Source of the DNA: Methylobacterium persicinum
GTDB lineage: Bacteria > Pseudomonadota > Alphaproteobacteria > Rhizobiales > Beijerinckiaceae
Reading direction: 5' to 3'
Assembly: GCF_022179525.1 (NCBI RefSeq)
Contig: NZ_BPQX01000063.1
Coordinates: 1-64,000, forward strand
DNA length: 64,000 nt
In this document: positions 59,655 through 64,000 of the stretch, piece by piece
Layout: every line of letters starts with the position of its first letter
Numbering within the stretch: position 1 is the first letter of the stretch
Notes under the pieces: generated by a model
The model's database searches: none
The model's input: only the letters and a program-made list of their open reading frames with translations
Told to the model about the DNA's origin: nothing
Program-made: the position numbers and the translations under genes

Positions 59655-59961
59655 ATGGCTCATTCATCGAAGAAGCACGCGCCCTCGCCCGAGGAGCTCG
59701 GAGCGAAGGTTACGGGCGATCACCGGAACGCGTCGCCAGGAGAGCGATAAAGTCTCTGCCAAGATCAACGAGGGCTACGAGAAGCTGGCTTCCAAACTGC
59801 GGGCCAAGGCGGACAACGCGAAAGCTTCTATGGAATCGAAGAAAGACGGCCCGAAACGCGCTCTACTGCTACGGCGCTTCGAATTGTATGCTGACGCTGC
59901 GAACGACATCGAAATACGGCTGGCCGACCGGAAGCGGTCGCTGACTGCTGATAGCGATTGA
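59655..59961 (+). pseudogene. Frameshifted small gene (or +1 frameshift site)
   Basis: ATG 59655 follows GAGGAGA and reads MAHSSKKHAPSPEELGAKVT to a TAA at 59748. In the +1 frame the sensible protein continues from GAT at 59746 as DKVSAKINEGYEKLASKLRA to RKRSLTADSD and a TGA at 59959. Joined, it would be about 102 residues, helical and charged. The break reads AGGAGAG CGA TAA, with a ribosome-binding-like stretch just before the stop. Either the gene is broken, the read has one extra base, or the frame change is programmed. Confidence 0.65.
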
Positions 59962-60007
59962 AGACGGCCAGAACTGCGGACAATGAACGTCTACAAACGG
60001 GGGTGGC

Positions 60008-60415
60008 ATGACAAACGAATTCGAAGCACGCGAACGCGCAGTTGTAGACCTCGTGGCCGATATCGTGGCCGCCTATGTTTCGAGCAACAGCGTCGCTTCC
60101 GGTGACATGCCGGCGGTGATCGAGTGTGTGCAAGCTGCCATCGCCGGATTGGCGGATCGTCAACCGGTCATAGCCGCCACGCCTAAAGCGACGGGCGCTC
60201 AGATCCGTAGTTCAATCACGCATGACGCCCTGATAAGCTTCATCGACGGCAAGCCCTATAAAGCACTGAGACGGCATCTGACCGGACACAGGCTCGATCC
60301 TCAAACCTACCGCCAGCGGTACGGTTTGCCGGTTGACTACCCAATGGTGGCGCCGAGCTACAGCGCGCGACGGTCTGAGATTTCTCGGAGCTTCCACATC
60401 GGCAAGCGTGGGTAA
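60008..60415 (+). CDS. MucR/Ros family transcriptional regulator, zinc ligands changed
   Basis: A 135-residue protein. LVADIVAAYVSSNSVASGDM at the start and KALRRHLTGHRLDPQTYRQR with YGLPVDYPMVAPSYSARRSE at the end follow the MucR/Ros pattern exactly. The usual Cys pair of the zinc finger is absent (ITHDALISFIDGK in its place), as in some zinc-free family members. Host MucR proteins control exopolysaccharide and motility genes. An element-borne copy could act on element or host promoters. Confidence 0.85.
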   Translation: MTNEFEARERAVVDLVADIVAAYVSSNSVASGDMPAVIECVQAAIAGLADRQPVIAATPKATGAQIRSSITHDALISFIDGKPYKALRRHLTGHRLDPQTYRQRYGLPVDYPMVAPSYSARRSEISRSFHIGKRG

Positions 60416-60611
60416 ACACCAAGGACGCGCTAAGCCGGCGTCGGCGCTCGCATTCTCCCACGCCGTCCACAGCGCTCCACTACAACCTGTGGGCGTATGG
60501 CCATATAGCTTGAAGCTGTCGGCTTCATCCGCTCTGTTCTCGATGTGTTCCACGGGGCGGACGGATGGCGGCTCAATCGATCAAACCTCATGTGGCCGAC
60601 CCGGTGCGGTT

Positions 60612-60881
60612 ATGACCGTCCGCCTGTGCGACCTGCGCGGCCGGCGGTTCGTGATCGTCTGCGAACCATGTGGACGGCGCGGCGTCTACAACCTCGACAG
60701 GCTGAGACAGCGCTACGGTGAGCACGTCGACCTTTACGACTTGTTCGTGACGCTCACGCAGTCCTGCCGGTATCAGCACCGGACATGGCAGCGGCGGCCG
60801 AACCAATACGGTCGAGCCTGCCGGGCTCACGCCGAGATTGAAGGCGCGGATCCCCGGGGCGGCCTGCTATCTCGAACTTGA
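60612..60881 (+). CDS. Small zinc-ribbon-like protein, 89 aa
   Basis: MTVRLCDLRGRRFVIVCEPC, then GRRGVYNLDRLRQRYGEHVD. Two close Cys (CEPCGRRG) and later Cys residues (SCRYQHR, RACRAH) could bind zinc. This type of small protein is frequent in alphaproteobacterial phages and genomes, with unknown function. Confidence 0.6.
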   Translation: MTVRLCDLRGRRFVIVCEPCGRRGVYNLDRLRQRYGEHVDLYDLFVTLTQSCRYQHRTWQRRPNQYGRACRAHAEIEGADPRGGLLSRT

Positions 60882-61000
60882 GGCAGCGAACACGGAGGCG
60901 TAGGTCGCAGCCGTGCGGCTCGAGTGCCACGAGATCCGCATCATGCGGCGGTGGGCTGATCGCCTTGGGGGGCCAATGAGCGGCCCAAACGAACTCAGCC

Positions 61001-61123
61001 CCTTTGACAGCGCTTTGATTTTCTCGCCGTTTATGCAAACTCGTCAAAGAGACATCAAAGGGTAGTTTGACTGCGCTTTGATGCAAGCATGAAAAATGCA
61101 GTCGGATCAAAGCAGGATCAAAC
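61001..61123. promoter_or_regulatory. Cluster of TTTGAT/ATCAAA half-sites before the AlbA_2 gene
   Basis: TTTGAC or TTTGAT and their inverses occur near 61003, 61014, 61043, 61054, 61065 and 61077 upstream of the start, and at 61105 and 61116 inside the first codons. Two copies are the longer GCGCTTTGAT. So many half-sites in 120 bases suggest an operator array, perhaps bound by the protein itself (it has winged-helix C-terminal parts) or by the element's regulators. Confidence 0.5.
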
Positions 61124-62900
61124 GGTGGCGCGCTTTACCTCGGAAGTTGATGTGGCATTGGCGCAGATCGCAGCAGGGGCATTGCCGAGTGCCTTCGAGA
61201 CTGAGACGCTCGATTTTAAAGAGGAGAAGCAGAGTTCAGGCGATACGGAGCGTATGATCGCCGAAGCCGCCATATGTTTTGCTAACGCGGCCGGCGGTAT
61301 AGTCGCGCTTGGCGTTGCAGATAAAATCAAAGGTAAAGAAGCTCTGATCGGAGCAAAGATTGATCCCGTTAGAGTGAAGCAACGTGTTTATGAATTAACT
61401 CGACCTCACCTAAATGTTGAGGCATTCCGACACGAAACACACCCCCAAGTTATAATAATAGTAGTTCCCCAAAGCTCGGATGTTCATTCAGATACGCAAG
61501 GCAGAACTACTCGACGAATAAACACGGACTGTCTGCCGATGAGCGCGGAGCAACAGCTCCGATTAAAGGAAGAACGCCGCGGATTCGACTGGTCCTCTGA
61601 ACCAAGCAACCTAACCATAGCCGACATACCTGACGAAGCCTTTGCTCTAGCCCGCAAGATACTCAGCGGATTTAACGACGATCGGCGAAACCTAGTATCG
61701 CTAAGCAACCCGGATTTGCTTTCAGCTCTAGGACTGCTGACTGACCGCATCCGTCTTAACAGAGCCGGCGCGCTTTTGTTTGCGGGACCAGAACCCGGCC
61801 AAAGCGAACTTATAGTCTACCAGTATAGAGCGACTCCAGGCGGAGAGCCAACCGGAGTCGGTCGTCTCAACCCGCCTATGGTATTGGCGTTCAGCAGGTT
61901 GATGGACTTGGTGTCTGCACGGCAATCTCTAACGCCTGTCACATTGCCGAGTGGGCAGCAGATTGCAATTGAGGATTTTCCGCAGCTTGCGGTGCGAGAG
62001 GCGCTATCAAATGCAATGTGCCACCGCGATTACAATTTCAAAAAGCCTGTATTTGTCGACCACTCTCCAGCTGTATTTTTGGTCAACTCCGCAGGACCGC
62101 TGGTCTCGGGAGTAACAACTTCTAATATCTTAACAACCACCTCCAGGCCTCGTAACCCTTGCTTAGCTAAGGCTGCCCGCATTATGGGCTTCGCAGAGGA
62201 ACTTGGGCGCGGCGTTGATAGAATGTACCGTGAAATGATTAGGTCCGGTAGACCATTACCGCGAATCGAAGCAGCGTACGACGAAGTTAAGGTCGCCCTC
62301 GTCGGAGGGGCGCCGGACACGAATATAGCTCGTTATGTTTTAACACTACCGGAAGAAGAGCAGAACGACACCGACACTATGCTAGTGTTATTTCGTCTTT
62401 GCAGCGTCCGAACCGTTACGGCAAATTCAATTGCTGGCTTCCTTCAGAAAAGCCCGCCCGAGGTTGAAACAATCTTGCGGCGCCTCGCTAGTGACCAAGT
62501 TGGCCTCTTAGAGATGACTCGACCCTCGTCAAAGAAATCCGCAAGCGTCTTCAGACTCAAAGCAGAAGCACTAAAGGGTCTCGGCGCGGTCGTGTCGTAT
62601 CACCGCAAGTCCACTGGAGAAATCGACAAAAAGGTCATAGCTCATGTGCGAGAATACGGAAAACTAACAAATAAAACTCTACAAAATATATTCGATATTC
62701 ACGTTTACAAGGCACGTGACATCATATCTGATTTAGTTCAGAGAGGCGTTCTCACCCGAGTGTCTGAGCAACAGCGTGGAACTCGGGTAGAGTGGGGCCC
62801 CGGTCCGAATTTTCCTTTAGTCCGCTCCGGCAAAGCGCGCTCGCCTAAGGGAGATCAGAGTCTAAGTCTCACACTCTGGGACCTCGACAAAGACGAGTAG
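61089..62900 (+). CDS. AlbA_2 (Schlafen-like) ATP-binding protein, candidate defence gene
   Basis: A 603-residue protein. The AlbA_2 domain has TLDFKEEKQSSGDTERMIAE and FANAAGGIVALGVADKIKGK (residues 40-90). A GHKL-type ATPase (HATPase_c_4) follows with AVREALSNAMCHRDYNFKKP and GFAEELGRGVDRMYREMIRS. The C-terminus has two winged-helix-like parts (TANSIAGFLQKSPPEVETIL and KLTNKTLQNIFDIHVYKARD). Such proteins are annotated as transcriptional regulators or appear in defence islands. Base composition is clearly AT-richer than the neighbours, a sign of separate acquisition. It sits at the right att end, where satellites often carry cargo. Confidence 0.85.
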   Translation: MKNAVGSKQDQTVARFTSEVDVALAQIAAGALPSAFETETLDFKEEKQSSGDTERMIAEAAICFANAAGGIVALGVADKIKGKEALIGAKIDPVRVKQRVYELTRPHLNVEAFRHETHPQVIIIVVPQSSDVHSDTQGRTTRRINTDCLPMSAEQQLRLKEERRGFDWSSEPSNLTIADIPDEAFALARKILSGFNDDRRNLVSLSNPDLLSALGLLTDRIRLNRAGALLFAGPEPGQSELIVYQYRATPGGEPTGVGRLNPPMVLAFSRLMDLVSARQSLTPVTLPSGQQIAIEDFPQLAVREALSNAMCHRDYNFKKPVFVDHSPAVFLVNSAGPLVSGVTTSNILTTTSRPRNPCLAKAARIMGFAEELGRGVDRMYREMIRSGRPLPRIEAAYDEVKVALVGGAPDTNIARYVLTLPEEEQNDTDTMLVLFRLCSVRTVTANSIAGFLQKSPPEVETILRRLASDQVGLLEMTRPSSKKSASVFRLKAEALKGLGAVVSYHRKSTGEIDKKVIAHVREYGKLTNKTLQNIFDIHVYKARDIISDLVQRGVLTRVSEQQRGTRVEWGPGPNFPLVRSGKARSPKGDQSLSLTLWDLDKDE

Positions 62901-63271
62901 GGTATAAATCAAATTCTCTGCTAGAAAACGCCAGATTTAGCTATAGCCGCGATCCGGCCCCCTGCTATTCTCCCTAATGAAGATGGAGCCGACGGCTTCA
63001 AGGGCGGATCAGGCACCACCCTCGAAGTGCGGAGGCTCGGTTCACGGCCTCAGTCGTTTAGAGCACTCAGGTTAGATCTTCCGCCATCGCCTCCGGCCAT
63101 CTCGGCTTAGGCTCGGCCTGGTCGGCGACCAAGCTGTGCGACCGGTCGGCCAAGAGATCACTCAAACGTGAGCAAGGAGCTATCTCACGAGCAAATTTGC
63201 CTCGGTGCTTCCGCAGCGCTTCCGCGCCGAGTCGGGCATCTCGCAAACATGGCAACAAGTCATTGAATAGA
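62901..63271. other. Right end of the element with arm-type repeat
   Basis: No gene is supported here. The pair GCTTCCGCAGCGCTTCCGCG at 63207-63226 matches the left-end repeats and is the likely right arm site for the integrase. An open frame at 63067-63258 on the minus strand overlaps this repeat and lacks a ribosome binding site. Confidence 0.6.
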
Positions 63272-63321
63272 TTGGCGCACCCGACACGATTCGAACGTGT
63301 GACCTTTGCCTTCGGAGGGCA
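63272..63321 (-). repeat. Right attachment site
   Basis: 50 bases identical to 48920-48969, forming the 3' two-thirds of the intact tRNA-Arg. The chromosomal boundary is therefore within or just beyond the anticodon arm. Confidence 0.95.
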
Positions 63322-63349
63322 ACGCTCTATCCAGCTGAGCTACGGGTGC
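63273..63349 (-). tRNA. tRNA-Arg (anticodon CCG)
   Basis: A 77-base cloverleaf on the minus strand: acceptor GCACCCG paired with CGGGTGC, D-arm GCTCAGCTGGATAGAGC, anticodon loop CTCCGAA with CCG, T-arm ACACGTTCGAATCGTGT, encoded CCA. It is the integration target of the element on its 3' side and is left whole after integration. Confidence 0.97.
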
Positions 63350-63658
63350 TGACCGTGCCCTTCACGTAGCCCAAGCGCGCGGGGAGCGCAACGGTGGTGT
63401 GGGCTTGATCGAACGTCGTGTGAGGCCCAGCGCCACGGGTCATGAAGCGGGATCCTGGGGCCGGACTTCGGCTGCCGTCCGGGCGGTGCCGGCATCCGGG
63501 GCAAGGACGAGGGTACCGGTACGAGCCCCGTCTCCTCCCCTCCCCCCTTGCCGGACCGCGACCGCGCTCTTCCTTCTCGTGCAAGGATTCGAGCCGGAGC
63601 GGACCCACCGTGTCGGCCCTATCCCACCAGTCCGAATGGCCTCCAGCGGAGATGACTC

Positions 63659-64000
63659 TTGTCGACGAAAGCGCGCCTCTACACGTCGCCATCCGCCTTC
63701 CCCAACCCCCAGCGCCTGCGCCTCTTCCTCCACGAGAAGGGAATCGCGGACGCCTTCGAGGAGGTGATCTACGACATGGCCCCGGGGGGCGAGCAGCGAG
63801 GCTGGCGCCACCTCAAGATGAACCCGTGGGGCGAGACCCCGACGCTCGCCCTGCCCGACGGCTCCTACCTTACGGAATCGGCCGCGATCGTGCGCTACCT
63901 CGATGCCCTGCATGAGGGACGCAGGATCACCGGTGCGACGCCCCTGGAGCAGGGTTTCGATGCGATGTGGGACGATCGCATCTGGGTGCAGATCCTCTAC
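63659..64000 (+). CDS. Glutathione S-transferase family protein, cut at the window edge
   Basis: The N-terminal 114 residues. RLYTSPSAFPNPQRLRLFLH is the start of the thioredoxin-like domain, in which Ser or the following residues contact glutathione. NPWGETPTLALPDGSYLTES contains the cis-Pro and the ES motif that binds the gamma-glutamyl part, and AAIVRYLDALHEGRR ends the domain. The start is TTG at 63659, eight bases after GGAG. The C-terminal helical domain continues beyond base 64000. Confidence 0.88.
   Translation, partial: MSTKARLYTSPSAFPNPQRLRLFLHEKGIADAFEEVIYDMAPGGEQRGWRHLKMNPWGETPTLALPDGSYLTESAAIVRYLDALHEGRRITGATPLEQGFDAMWDDRIWVQILY

Larger units (their letters stand above)
48920..63321. 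mobile_element. Integrated element at tRNA-Arg(CCG), phage-satellite-like
   Basis: A 14.4-kb island lies between two identical 50-bp copies (48920-48969 and 63272-63321) of the 3' part of tRNA-Arg. The intact tRNA is at the right end and the displaced 3' fragment at the left, next to the integrase, the normal picture for tyrosine-integrase islands. Content: integrase, excisionase-like protein, DUF3987 replication protein, a Cys/His-rich protein, serine recombinase, two virion-like proteins, MucR-like regulator, and an AlbA_2 ATP-binding protein. I find no portal, major capsid, large terminase or tail genes. It could be a satellite, a remnant prophage or a small integrative element. Confidence 0.9.

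Noticed and set aside
63067-63258. 63-residue minus-strand frame at the right end of the element
   Set aside because: It overlaps the arm-type repeat, has no ribosome binding site, and shows no domain.

Overview
The window is high-GC DNA that looks like an alphaproteobacterium of the Hyphomicrobiales, most probably Methylobacterium/Methylorubrum or a close relative. The clues are a porin of the Omp2b type, a MucR/Ros-type regulator, a late cobalamin pathway with CobC, CbiB/CobD, CobQ, CobO and CobP, many tiny secreted or CsbD-like stress proteins, and several families of interspersed hairpin repeats. The genus is inferred from gene content, not proven.

Layout. 1-3.5 kb: malonate/malonyl-CoA metabolism (matB cut at the left edge, malonyl-CoA decarboxylase) around a divergent DUF4188/TetR pair. 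Base 1-49 is a fold-back palindrome inside matB and looks like a contig-end artefact or an inverted duplication. 3.6-8 kb: MFS transporter, cobC and cbiB (divergent, starts overlapping), and a 2-hydroxyacid dehydrogenase. 8-19.7 kb: a surface-glycan cluster with a glycosyltransferase-like protein, a Wzx-like flippase with an unusual N-terminal extension, two acyltransferase-3 proteins, and a compact set of FkbH, MBOAT, SGNH-like protein, acyl carrier protein and VOC protein. This set looks like a carrier-protein-dependent route for decorating a glycan with a hydroxyacyl (for example glyceryl) group. 20-25 kb: MFS transporter, cobQ, cobO, cobP and tRNA-Glu. 25-32.5 kb: small proteins, a YdcZ-type transporter, a cupin, a probable exosortase next to a protein with a C-terminal sorting-signal-like tail, YciF, TerB and an Rmf/CrpP-like protein. 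33-48.6 kb: a large porin, four CsbD-like genes in a row, a GT1 glycosyltransferase, a membrane alpha/beta hydrolase, an orphan periplasmic binding protein, a methyltransferase, a sulfite-oxidase-type molybdoenzyme, YfdX and several small secreted proteins.

48.9-63.3 kb is a 14.4-kb integrated mobile element. It is bounded by a perfect 50-bp direct repeat of the 3' part of tRNA-Arg(CCG), with the intact tRNA at its right end. It carries a tyrosine integrase beside the left att site, an AlpA/excisionase-like protein, a DUF3987 replication protein with iteron-like repeats at its end, a serine recombinase, two Ala/Gln-rich proteins resembling podoviral internal virion proteins, a MucR-like regulator and, at the right end, an AT-richer AlbA_2/Schlafen-type ATP-binding gene preceded by many TTTGAT-type half-sites. 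I see no capsid, portal, large terminase or tail genes, so it resembles a phage satellite or decayed prophage more than a complete phage. After the tRNA, a glutathione S-transferase gene runs off the right edge.

Three systems deserve follow-up: the FkbH/ACP/MBOAT glycan-decoration cluster, the small exosortase locus, and the tRNA-Arg element with its replication repeats and candidate defence gene.
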